A stretch of 64,000 nucleotides of DNA, from NCBI GenBank assembly GCA_017591395.1, contig WEDG01003319.1, positions 1 through 64,000 of the forward strand, written 5' to 3'. How positions within the stretch are numbered: the first letter of the stretch is position 1; each line of letters starts with the position of its first letter. Below the pieces are notes generated by a model. That model was not told the origin of the DNA. It ran no database searches and saw only the letters and a list, made by a program, of their open reading frames with translations. Positions 18,602 to 28,308 of this stretch are shown here, piece after piece. The stretch is from Schistocephalus solidus (taxonomy: Eukaryota > Platyhelminthes > Cestoda > Diphyllobothriidea > Diphyllobothriidae). Both the position numbers and the translations under genes were made by a program.

Positions 18602-18852
18602 AACAGGATCTGCTGACATTCCAAAATTTATTGAATGATACGCAAGAAACTGGTGTGACAGTCGACATCAAAAAGATCTTTCGATTGGGGCCTCTCGTTA
18701 CAAATGAAACGCATGAGGTTCGACCAAGACCATCAAAAGTCGTTTTGGGGAGTAAACAGCAGGTAGATCTATTGCTCTCTCGAAAGTCCCAACTACGAAA
18801 GAATCATCGTGGAGTTTTTTTCAGCCGGATTACTCTCCCACCGATCGGATGA
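18602..18852 (+). pseudogene. LINE-D ORF1 C-terminal domain
   Basis: Contains ETGVTVDIKKIFRLGPLV, VRPRPSKVVLGSKQQVDLLL and SRKSQLRKNHRGVFF. The same domain occurs at 10824-11093 in LINE-B, which sets the family link. A frameshift or stop near 18601 separates it from the N-terminal part, and the expected QPDYS..ER end is lost by frameshift after GVFF. Confidence 0.72.
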
Positions 18853-19132
18853 AAATGAGGACACTGGTAGCAGAATTGAAAAGACGTCAATACGAGGGGG
18901 AACAAAACTTGAAAATTGTAGACAACAAAATAGTCAAAATAGTGCGCTCGTTTTTATGGGAACATCCGGTGAAATTGACGGCAACCACGCCGGTCAAAAG
19001 CCCTACCAAATGCCTATAGATTTGAACCCAGACAGGAGACTGGGTATATCTTGTGAAATATCCAGCAAAAATCGCCATGTGGAAGAAAGAACCAAAAATA
19101 TTCAAAAATCGAGAGAATAAAACAAGATTAAA

Positions 19133-19921
19133 ATGATGTACACAAATGTGCAGAGTCTATTGAACAAAATGGATGAAATTAAACTGGTCGTGGACCATTT
19201 ACAACCTGACTTCATAGCTCTAACTGAAACATGGTTAAATGAACAAATCGCAGACACAGAAGTCCGAATTGACGGTTTTCAGCTTATCCGCATGGATAGA
19301 AACGGACGTAGGGGTGGTGGAATCGCAATGTTTATACGAGAAGGCATTGACTTCATTCCGGATGGGCCCTCGCCAAATAGGATCTCGTCTTGCGAAATAC
19401 TTTGTTGTAAACTGAAAGTCCCAAACCAACCAGACCTCCATATTGCCGTGCTATATCGACCCCCAGGACAGCGAACGGACACGGACGAAGCACTCATCAC
19501 AGAGGTAAAGCAAATCTGCCGTAGCAAACATTTATTAATACTTGGAGATTTCAACGCTCCCGATATCGATTGGGTGTCAATGTACTGCTCACGATCGGAA
19601 AATTCATTCGAATAGAAATTACTTCAGTTGGTAAATGACGAGTTTCTTACCCAACATGTCAAAATGAAGACGCGGTTCCGAAATGGGCAGCAGTCAAGCT
19701 GTTTGGATCTAATAATTAGTAGAGACGACAATTGGATCCTTGCATTAAGTTCTTACGTGCCGCTTGGACGAAGTGATCATTGTGTTCTAGCTTGGGAGTA
19801 CAGTCATTTTTCTGTACCCAAACCTCGTGCAGTTAGGCAGAGAAATGTATGGAAAGGGGATTATCCCAAAATGAAGGAAATTACTGAATGGGATAGACTG
19901 GAGCCATGCACATGTACCTGA
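19133..19921 (+). pseudogene. LINE-D endonuclease
   Basis: In one frame: MMYTNVQSLLNKMDEIK, DFIALTETWLNE, MDRNGRRGGGIAMFIREG, AVLYRPPGQRTD and LILGDFNAPDIDWVSM, then an in-frame TAG at 19613-19615. It continues in the same frame with RFRNGQQSSCLDLIISRD and VPLGRSDHCVLAWEYSHFSV. All APE-type boxes (N, E, RGGG, YRPP, GDFNAP, SDH) are intact. It would nick target DNA. Downstream of 19921 the frame is lost, with the basic linker (RNLKKKRRLWRTYA) readable near 20035-20080. Confidence 0.87.
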
Positions 19922-20329
19922 CCCTAATGCTGCCTGGTTCTTCATTAGTAAATTGATTCACCAATTGGTAGAGAAATTCTGCCCACTTAAAAGGCGATCA
20001 TGCGTCTCCCGACCCGAGTAGGTGACATCGGAAATTAAAAGGAATCTCAAGAAGAAAAGAAGACTGTGGAGAACATATGCCAGCTATCAACAACCGGAAC
20101 ATTTTTCCGCTTTTAAGAAACATCGAATCGGTGTCGGAATCTTCTGAGAAAAGAAAGATCAGTCTTTGAGTCAGAAAAAGTTAAAGACATACCAAGAAAT
20201 TCGAAAAGGTTTTATGCTTACGTTAATAAGGCAAAACGAAATCGCGACTGCATTCCTTGTCTTAAAGACAATCAGGGAAACAGGTTAACTGATAACTCTG
20301 ATAAGACCTGCCTCTTATCCAATTTCTTT

Positions 20330-21253
20330 ATGTCCGTGTTTACCGAGGAACCATTTTTTGACGAGGATGAATACTACAGTACTGCCACATCTACAAACAA
20401 AATAAGCACGATGTCGTTCCCGATGGAAACAGTAAGAAAAACTCTGAAACAGCTACAGCCCACTAAATCACCTGGCCCAGATGGTATATCCGCAAAAGTT
20501 CTAAATGAACTCAGAACAGCTGGCCTCTCCGCTCTCCAAGATATTTGAAAGTTCGATGGAGGCGGGGGCTCTGCCTACCGAGTGGAAGATAGCCAACATA
20601 ACCCCCATCTATAAAGGAGGAGAGAGGACATCACCAAACAGTTTCCGACCAGTCAGCCTCACAAGTATCTGTTGCAAAATGATGGAGAAGATAATTAAAA
20701 CGGAACTGATTAGGCATCTTGAAGAGAATAACTTGCTTAGTTCATATCAACGTGGATTTCGAAGTGGTCGATCCTGCCTCACAAACTTGCTCACATCCAT
20801 GGAAAGTTGGACAAAGTCATTAGAAATGGGTTTGTCAGTCGATGCGGTCTACATTGACTTTAGCAAAGCCTTTGACAGGGTTCCACGCAAACGTCTGATC
20901 TGTAAGCTCCGTCAAATGGGTGTGACTGGCAACCTACTCAAATGGTTGGCCGATTTCTCACAGACAGGCGCCAGCGTGTTTGTATCGGAGACACCAAGTC
21001 TCACTGGGAAACCGTTCACAGTGGAGTTCCGCAGGGCAGAGTTCTGGGTCCCATTTTGTTTTTGATATACATAAACGACTGTCTGGATTGTCTGACATGT
21101 GAGAAGGTAATGTTCGCTGACGATTTGAAGTTATGGAACTCGATTGAAAAACCGGAGGATGCGCGAAAATTACAACAAAACTTAGATCGCTTGCAAACAT
21201 GGTGTGATGAGTGGCTGCTGAACCTTAATCTTAACAAATGCCAAATAATCTGA
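20330..21253 (+). pseudogene. LINE-D reverse transcriptase, fingers and palm
   Basis: Three overlapping frames give LKQLQPTKSPGPDGISAKVL, YKGGERTSPNSFRPVSLTSI, GFRSGRSCLTNLLTSME, motif A YIDFSKAFDRVP, GVPQGRVLGPILFLIYIND and FADDLKLWNSIEKPEDARK. Frameshifts lie near 20520 and 20950. The catalytic aspartates of motif A and of the FADD box are intact, but the QGSVLGP box reads QGRVLGP. A stop replaces the codon after CQII at 21251. Confidence 0.87.
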
Positions 21254-21299
21254 CTGCGGTCTAGTTCCAGAAGGCTGATTAGGTTTGAATACCAGTACT

Positions 21300-21963
21300 C
21301 CATCAGTGGTCACTAAATCCAGGAGGTAAATATTCTAAAGGACTTGGGTATATGGATAACACCAACTCTCAAACCATCGTCGCACTGTGCGAATATCGCA
21401 AAGAAAGCTTTGTGTATCTTAGGCGCAATCAGGAGGTCCTTCGTTAATTTTGACTGAGAGCTTTTTGGGCGCGTTTTTGGAACATTTATCCGGCCGGTGT
21501 TGGAATATTGCGTTCAGGCGTGGCGCCCTTGGACGAAACATGACTACGCTCTGCTGGAGAAAGTTCAACGGAGGGCAACGAAACTAGTCAGCGGATTGGA
21601 ATGCCTACCCTATGAGGGCCGCCTACAAAGACTTAAAATTTTTCCTCTCTCTTATAGGCAATACAGAGGGGATATGATCTTAGTCTTCAAACTGGTCAGA
21701 GGAGTTGATTGTGCTCTTCAGATGGCCAACTTTTTTTAATTGGCAAACATGACAAGTCTCCGAGGTCACCAATAAAAACTAAAAAGAAATCACGCCAAAC
21801 TTGAAGTGCGGGCCAACTTCTTTTCCCAACGGGTGATTGACGAATGGAACAAACTGCCAGCCTCAGTTGTTCAGGCTGAAAGCGTTGAAATGTTTAAAAG
21901 AAGACTTGATGCATTTTTACTTGATGAACATATATTTAGTCGACAGCAATTATTGATATACTA
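21300..21963 (+). pseudogene. LINE-D RT thumb and tail
   Basis: Contains LDLGIWI-type sequence, FGRVFGTFIRPVLEYCVQAW, LEKVQRRATKLVSGLECLPY, FPLSYRQYRGDMILVFKLVR, then FFSQRVIDEWNKLPASVVQA and MFKRRLDAFLLDEHIFS. In-frame stops occur near 21458 and 21739. The ORF ends at about 21963, followed by a 3' UTR of about 115 bp. Confidence 0.83.
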
Positions 21964-22080
21964 AAACGACTATCGCCATATAACATTTGCTTGTTTTGCT
22001 AGCGTCTATCTGTAAATAGGGTTTTCAAAGGCTCTGCCTATCTCCCTTATATATACTGAATTATACTGAATTATATAATG

Positions 22081-22260
22081 AAGATTGTGTCAGCAGCGGC
22101 AGCTTGCACCTGGCCCACACATATCGATGACCCTAAATTTTCATTTGTCAGATTTATTACTGTCAAAGTTTATTCTATTGACAATTTTGCATGTGAATAG
22201 GGAGCTCAAAGGCGAAAGCCCACTTCCCTAAATAAAGTGACTTAAACTGACTTAAAGGGA
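22081..22260 (+). mobile_element. 5'-truncated CR1-type LINE 3' end
   Basis: GTGAATAGGGAGCTCAAAGG, CGAAAGCCCACTTCCCTAAA, then TAAAGTGACTTAAACTGACTTAAAG. The layout matches the 3' ends of LINE-B, LINE-D and LINE-E (AATAGGG..TTCAAAGG, a pyrimidine-rich stretch, then a short tandem repeat). It lies directly behind LINE-D, so it is a separate insertion of a related subfamily. Confidence 0.7.
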
Positions 22261-23264
22261 CTCAAATTCCTAATAGTAGAAACATAGCCTCTGCGTCCTT
22301 TATGCCATGACTTCTAAAGTTAAACCAATTGCCCTCGCTAAAGGTCACTATTGGGTATTTTTCCTCAAATAACTAACCCTTTTTCTGATATTCCTGATAA
22401 CATTTAAGGATGCTTAACAGTACAGTAACCTTCAAACGCTAATGTCAGTCCTAATTGAAACTCAATTACTATCTCATCTCTCCGCTCAATTTTACGATAG
22501 AATAGATAGGCGGCTCATTTTCGACTCCAGTTTGTATGCGTATATTCCCTTTTCTGAAACACTGCCGCATTCCCACTTAGCATCTGTAATACGCCCTACA
22601 GACATAGCGACCGTGGACTGTCACTGATTGTACCGTCTTAGCGAAAGTTCGGAGGCGTGACAAAAATGGTTAAAATTCTGTGTTAACTGCCCTATGAATA
22701 CAGATGGTCGGCTAGGATTGATGGACGCAAGTTTTTAGTCAGTAACAGAGTAGAGTTGCAGAAACCAGGAAGGAATACTCTGCTGTGATTTCGATAAGCT
22801 AATGTGGCTTATTCCAACATTTGGGCGCTATACCAGATTCATATGAAAACTTACAGGGCTACATTCTTGGAGCACTGGACGCTCATGCTGTTGAGAGCTA
22901 CCATCCCCGTAGACAGTTTCTCCCCCTTCGTAGTTTGCAAACCACATTATGGACACAAATCTTTACATACGGATGAGAGTTAAACAGATTACCGTGAGGT
23001 GAACCTAATATGACTACGATGGACAATGCTCTTCAGGGTTATTCCCACAGACTCCATATGACATTTCGCCAAGTTGCGTACCTAGTGTTCTTCTCAATTT
23101 TCACTTTGGTACGAATTTTCCAAAAAGTTTGCATACTCCTGGTTACCAAGCAAAATTCCCCTTTTAAATTCCCCACAGAGAGAGGACGTAATATGGGTGT
23201 CCAAGAATTGTAGCACTGAAAGGAAGCCACTTAATTTATTTAGATGGCATGTTATACTTAGGTT
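22261..23264. other. unassigned AT-rich sequence
   Basis: I see no gene, repeat family or RNA here. Short frames (22442-22627, 23010-23213) have no motif. Confidence 0.45.
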
Positions 23265-23640
23265 TTTATTGGTTAAGTCGGTACAGATTGGATTGGGAGT
23301 TACCTATAGAATTGGGCTTTAGGGCTCATACAAGGGATACGAATTTGTTTAGTGGTGAGGAATATGGTTAGATGTGGTGTTAGGAATTAAGGCTTAGAGT
23401 GGGATTTCGGGTTAGGGACGAAAGTGTTATGCTCTGGGTTAGGATTAAAGGTAAGCGGTAGGTGATTAGGTTGAAGAATTTAGGTTTAGGATTACAGATT
23501 TTTATTGGTGCCTATGATTAGGGCTTAGAGTAAGAGTTATAGCTAAGGGCTAGGATTTAGAGATGGGGACTAGCTCCAGTTTTAGGGTTGGTTGTTATGG
23601 CAGGTATTCGGGTTGAAAATTAGGGTAAGGATTAGCTGCA
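23265..23640 (+). repeat. degenerate telomere-like array
   Basis: G- and T-rich sequence saturated with TTAGG, TTAGGG, TTAGGTT and GGTTAG words (for example GGGTTAGGGACG, GGGTTAGGATTA, TTTAGGTTTAGG, TTAGGGTTGG) on one strand. No perfect array of more than about two units survives. It looks like an old interstitial or subtelomeric TTAGGG-derived tract. Confidence 0.6.
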
Positions 23641-23712
23641 TCAATTTCCATTGCTTTCAGTGGGACAACCTGTCTGTCCATTTCATTTCATTTTTTCATA
23701 CCTGCTGTCATC

Positions 23713-24165
23713 CAGCCCCTAAGTGGGCTGTGTGGTACCTGTGCTGGCCCAACATGGGGGCCATATCAGGGCACGGTAGGCGTTATTCGGGTTGAGCTCC
23801 CATAACAAATGCCGAGCGTGGGGGAAAGGGGGCGACGCGGTACGTGTAGGCACAGGCTCATGCCGAATCCCCCACTTTTGTCATTTATGGCTCTCGCACT
23901 ACGTGGATCAGATTCAGGCCTGGTGACAGGGTCAGAAGCACCTATGGCCCCACTAGCCACCTGCGCCCGACCCCGCCTCCTGTCTTCGTGCTTTTATATT
24001 GACACCGGACACATACAGGGAAGGGAAGAGATAGAGTGCGTTAGATGCAGTAAAAGTCTACTCACACCTAAAATTAATTCACGCGCAAGTCATCGTCCCT
24101 TCACCATAATGCTCTGAATTATACGATGGACATAATCGAAATCAACGGTTGAACCTCTTGTCGTA
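23713..24165 (+). mobile_element. S3b: SINE-like element with RTE-type 3' tail
   Basis: It starts AGCCCCTAAGTGGG, the same 5' start as S3a, and shares GGCCCAACATGGGGGCCATA, TAGGCGTTATT, GAGCTCCCATAACAAATGCC and then the RTE-type tail (CACGCGCAAGTCATCGTCCC, ATACGATGGACATAATCGAA, ATCAACGGTTGAAC). The shared 5' start defines S3 as an element distinct from the RTE LINE. No clear target duplication is visible at this copy. Confidence 0.65.
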
Positions 24166-25350
24166 AGAGAGATTGGTTAACTAAATTTTAACACTTATGA
24201 GGACTGTGTTGCGGTATTTCATCTGCGTGGGCTCCTTCGCAGAAAAGTACGTTATGCTCTCTGTCGTTAAGCTTCGCCTTGTCTTGACGACTGCAATGAG
24301 TCAGTTCTCAGCTGCGCGCTCTTTTAAGTAGGTCACTTTGGAGCATTTAAAAAGCGTTTTTGGTTATACTGCTGTATTTAATTTTCCTTCCCCGGCGCCC
24401 TTGGTCTACCATCATCCTTTTTCATACCCACAAAACCTCTTCTTACTAGCCATTCCATAGTATAGGGGCTATTGGTTTGGGTTTGGTCATTGGCCTTGCA
24501 TACTAGATTCTCACCCAGTAAATAAATAATTGCGATGCAACTTACTTCACATGTCAACGCACTTCACTAGTGACAAGAGGAAATAAGCGGGTACCTAATG
24601 AAAATGAACACTTGTGCGAGATCGGAGTTTTTCTACTAAATAGGGCTGTATTGTTCCATGTATATGTTTTCGGTGGCATATTAAGATAATGCATAACTAC
24701 GTCAGCGACAGTTAATTCTGGATACCACTAAAGAAAGTTCACTAGCATTCAAGTGCGTTTACATACAGAAATTCTGGTAGTTATTCGGGCCATTTGGAGT
24801 TTTCCTGTCCCCTCAATCCAGGGCTATAAACGTCGCTGTGGTGTAATGGTCATATATAATTTTACCTGTAGTATGCTGTGTGTGAATGCTGCGTTTCGCA
24901 CTGGTATGTGCAGTGTTTCGTCAGATTTTCGCCGTACTAGGACAGCTAGGAATTGAATTTTGTGCTAACTGTAACTGAACTCTGATTATTAATGTAGCCC
25001 TATATTTGGGAATTTTATTTTATACCCACTCCTTTTTTTCGCAGCAAGTTATTCAATAGCTACTGAACGAGCATAAGGTAAAGTTTTAGGAAGGGACTAT
25101 TCAGGTTTACCTCGAATTTCTGGGCTTAAATTTGAATTGAGATCTGGCAGCTACAGTAGGGCAAGTGCAGAATATTCATCTCATCCAAATTAAGACGAAG
25201 CTGTGTATTTACTACAAAGTAAAAATTACTTTAATATCAATAAAAACGAACAGGCGCGCTTCAAAAAGCAGATGAGAATAAAAACACTTGACCAATGGAA
25301 AAATACTTAAATTCACTTGACGGTTCAAATTCACGTTTTCACCGATCGTT
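24166..25350. other. unassigned AT-rich sequence
   Basis: No gene or recognised repeat in about 1.2 kb. Confidence 0.45.
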
Positions 25351-25363
25351 AAAAAGCTTGATG

Positions 25364-25785
25364 TCAGCTTGGGAATCGGCCTTGGGTAGAAGTTGACGCA
25401 GAAGTTGATGTTGTCGAATTGTTGTTGCGTTGCGTGCGAAGGTGTCCGACCAGGCCGATGCGCGTGCGGAAGGTGCGTTGACAGTTTGGGTATGTTAGGA
25501 GGGCTTGGGCATTCGCGGTGGTGGTCCGGAACGCTTTTGACTTGCGTGCCACTCCTTTGACGGTGGTGATCCGTTTGCCTTCATAGATTGCTGCTCCTCT
25601 CTTCACTGTCCTCCTCCAAACCGGTCGGTTCCGGGTGAGGTCGTCCCAGTTTACCGGGTTGATCTGTAGCTGCTTCACTAAAATCCGTAGAGTGTCCTCA
25701 TAGCATTGCACTTGCCACCCTTTTCGACAAAAACCCATGGTGACATCTTTATAGAAGAGTCGTTTGGGTAGTCGCTCGTCGTCTA
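25364..25785 (-). pseudogene. RTE-K: 3'-terminal coding fragment of an RTE-like LINE
   Basis: The minus strand reads [57 protein letters not shown], then a zinc-finger relic [19 protein letters not shown] whose first cysteine is tyrosine (TYPNC). These blocks match the C-terminal domain and first finger of RTE-G. The fragment begins abruptly at DDERLP, lies head-to-head with RTE-G, and has no 3' UTR modules attached. Confidence 0.8.
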
Positions 25786-25859
25786 TCCTTCTCTCCTTAC
25801 TCTTGCTTCTACCCATCCTCTTCTCCCTCTATCCTCACTCTTCCCTCCTTCCCCACGGT

Positions 25860-26190
25860 CGAAAGTCCTACGGCGAGGGCGACATGCAATCACGTAGCAG
25901 GCACAGGCAAATCGGTCGTTCTCTCACTAACCCAAATCGTGACCCATAGTGGAGTTCGGTAGCCGCCTGGGTGACTAAGCAGCCCTATTTTGGGATAGCA
26001 CTGCTTACCCCCTCGCGGGGGAGGGGGCTAGACAATGTGCCCTAAACAAATGCTGGGTCTCACGACAGCTGCAGCAGATCGTGGCTAGCAGACGGCAATT
26101 AAATGCGGTCGAAAAACTCTAAACAATATCAACAACAACTCCTCTCCCACTCCCCCCATCCATACCCTTCGGGGTACCCTCCGGGCTGCT
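25860..26190 (+). other. RTE-G 5' UTR with conserved hairpin
   Basis: This aligns with 60215-60455 in RTE-J: GGGCGACA, GGTCGTTCTCTC, CCCATAGTG.AGTTCGG, AGCAGCCCTATTT, ATAGCACTGCTTACC, AAGGGGCT, TGCCCTAAACAAATGCTGGG and TCTCACG. A stem CCCCC-TCGC-GGGGG (26008-26021) corresponds to CCTCT-CCGT-GGAGG in J, where a C-G pair becomes U-A on both sides. A structured 5' RNA is likely. Confidence 0.6.
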
Positions 26191-26193
26191 CGG

Positions 26194-27046
26194 GTGAGTC
26201 CGCTCACACTAGCAGCCTGGAATGTTCGTTCCCTTTTAGACAATCGGAGGAGCAACCGGCCGGAACGGAGGACGGCACTAGTCGCTCGGGAACTGGCACG
26301 CTACAAGGTTGACATTGCTGCTCTCAGCGAGACCCGATTCTCTGAACAGGGTCAGCTGGAGGAGGTGGGTGCCGGCTACACCTTCTTCTGGAGCGGCCGA
26401 CCAAAGGCAGAGCGACGCGACGCTGGTGTCGCCTTTGCCATTCGGAACGGCATCGTGGGACGTCTGCCCTGTCTGCCGCAGGGTATACATGATCTTCTTA
26501 TTAGCCTCCGCCTGCCTCTTTGGGGAGACAAATTCTCCACCATCATCAGTGCCTACGCTCCCCCAATGACGAGCTCTGATGCGGCGAAGGACAAATTCTA
26601 CGACGATCTACACTCCCTCTTGGCGACTGTGCCGAAGGCGGATAAGTTAATTGTCCTTGGTGACTTTAACGCCCGCGTCGGCACAGACCGTGCCTCGTGG
26701 AGAGGAGTGCTGGGTCCCCATTGATCTCGCTGGCTTCAATGACAACGGTCTTCTTCTCCTACGAGCCTGCGCTGAACACCGCCTTATTCTGGCCAACACC
26801 TTCTTCCGCCTCCCAAAGCGGCAAAAAGTGACCTGGGTACATCCTCGATCGAGACACTGGCACCTCTTGGACTATGTTCTCGTCCGGAGGCGAGATAAAC
26901 AGGACGTGTTGATGACAAAGGCGATCCCCAATGCCGATGGATGGACGGATCACCACCTCGTCATCTCCAAGATGAGGCTCCGTCTGCAACCCCGCAGGAG
27001 ACCCCAAGGTAAGCGACCACAAGGTAAGTTGAATACTGTTTGTTGA
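26194..27046 (+). pseudogene. RTE-G endonuclease
   Basis: Reads [65 protein letters not shown] and [19 protein letters not shown], then a frame change near 26720. It continues [56 protein letters not shown] and [13 protein letters not shown]. The APE-type boxes (WNVRS, SETR, GDFN, LDY, TDHH) are all intact. This is the RTE-type endonuclease, sometimes mislabelled craniofacial development protein 2 in databases. Confidence 0.88.
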
Positions 27047-27074
27047 ATGTGCCTGCTCACCATCTACATTTCAG
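27024..27074 (+). other. intron-like segment between endonuclease and RT
   Basis: CAAG then GTAAGTTGAATA at the left and CATCTACATTTCAG at the right give consensus-like splice sites 51 nt apart. The same pair occurs at the same point in H, I and J. In I the segment also reads through in frame (GKLNTLLLNLLAHWFNFSNQ), so it may simply be coding. Confidence 0.4.
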
Positions 27075-28308
27075 CAACGAACTGGCCAACCGTCTAGCCA
27101 ACCTTCCAGTCGCCGACGTGGACATCTCCGTGGAGAACCGCTGGTGTCAGCTGAGAGACACCATCCAATCCACTGCCCTGGATGTCCTCGGTTGCGCACG
27201 TCGTCAGCACCAAGACTGTTTCGATGACAACGACGCAGCTATCAACGCTCTGCTCGTCGAAAAGAACCAGTTACATAAAGCCTACATCGCTCGTCCTACC
27301 GCTGCAAACAAGACAGCCTTCTACCAAACTCGCCGCCTTGTACAGCAACGGTTGTGGGAGGTGCAGGATGCCTGGGTGACGCGCAAGGCCGAGGAAATCC
27401 AAGGGTACGCGGACCGAAACGAATGGAAGAACTTCTTCGCCGCCACCAAGGCTGTCTACGGACCTCCAGTCAAAGGAGCCACCTCTCTTCTCAGTGCCGA
27501 CGGCAGGACGCTGCTCACTGAGAAGACGCAAATCCTGAAGCGATGGGCAGAGCACTTTCAAAGCGTTCTCAACCAGCCCTCCACCATCTCCGATGCCGCC
27601 ATCGATCGCCTGCCTGAGGTGGAAATCAACGCCAACCTTGATCTCCCGCCCTCTCTACAAGAAACCATCAGAGCAGTGCAGCAACTCTCCAGCGGGAAAG
27701 CACCTGGCTCGGACAAGATCCCTGCTGAGATTTACAAGCATGGTGGACCCCAGCTGATGAATCGACTCACAGTGCTATTCCAGGAGATGTGGTACCAAGG
27801 AAAAGTTCCTCAGGATTTCAAAGACGTCACCATTGTCCACCTATACAAGAAGAAAGGAAACCGCCAACTTTGCGACAACCAACGAGGAATTTCGCTACTG
27901 AACATTGCTGGAAAGATCTTCGCCCGCATTCTCCTCAACCGCTTCAACGCTCACCTGGAGCAAGGACTGCTCTCGGAAAGTCAATGCGGCTTCCGACGAC
28001 ACAGAGGAACAATTGATATGATCTTCGCTGCTCGCCATTTGCAAGAGAAGTGCCAAGAGATGCGGACTCACCGCTACACTACCTTTGTGGAGCTGACGAA
28101 AGCCTTTGACACGGTGAATCGCGACGGGCTGTGGAAAATCATGCAGAAATTCGGCTGTCCTGAACGGTTCACGCATATGGTACGTCAGCTTCACGACGGG
28201 ATGATGGCGCGCGTTACTGACAACGGGACAGTATCTGAAGCATTCGCAGTGACCAGGGCTGCGTATTGGCTCCCACCCTGTTCAGCCTCATGTTCTCTGC
28301 CATGTTAA
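27040..28308 (+). pseudogene. RTE-G reverse transcriptase, linker, fingers and motif A
   Basis: A 422-codon stretch with NRWCQLRDTIQSTALDVLG, then KNQLHKAYIARPTAANKTAF, AEEIQGYADRNEWKNFFAAT, LSSGKAPGSDKIPAEIYKHG, VTIVHLYKKKGNRQLCDNQR, SLLNIAGKIFARILLNRFNA, SQCGFRRHRGTIDMIFAAR and VELTKAFDTVNRDGLW. In motif A the usual FVDL is FVEL, so the catalytic aspartate is replaced by glutamate; the RTE-I copy keeps FVDL. Near 28257 about 13 bp are missing relative to RTE-I, removing part of NGVKQGCVLAP and shifting the frame. Confidence 0.88.

Larger units (their letters stand above)
17585..22079 (+). mobile_element. LINE-D: nearly full-length CR1/Jockey-like LINE
   Basis: Plus-strand order: ORF1 (17585-18852 and an extra stretch to 19117), endonuclease (19133-19921), linker, RT (20330-21250), thumb and tail (to about 21963), 3' UTR. 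The 3' end reads AAATAGGGTTTTCAAAGGCT, CTGCCTATCTCCCTTATATA, then ATACTGAATTATACTGAATT, a two-unit terminal repeat. It is the closest relative of LINE-A. Both endonuclease and RT catalytic boxes are intact, so decay comes from stops and frameshifts only. Confidence 0.87.

Noticed and set aside
26194..27046. Craniofacial development protein 2 gene
   Set aside because: That database label is often attached to RTE endonucleases. The continuous EN-RT-finger layout shows it is a retrotransposon.
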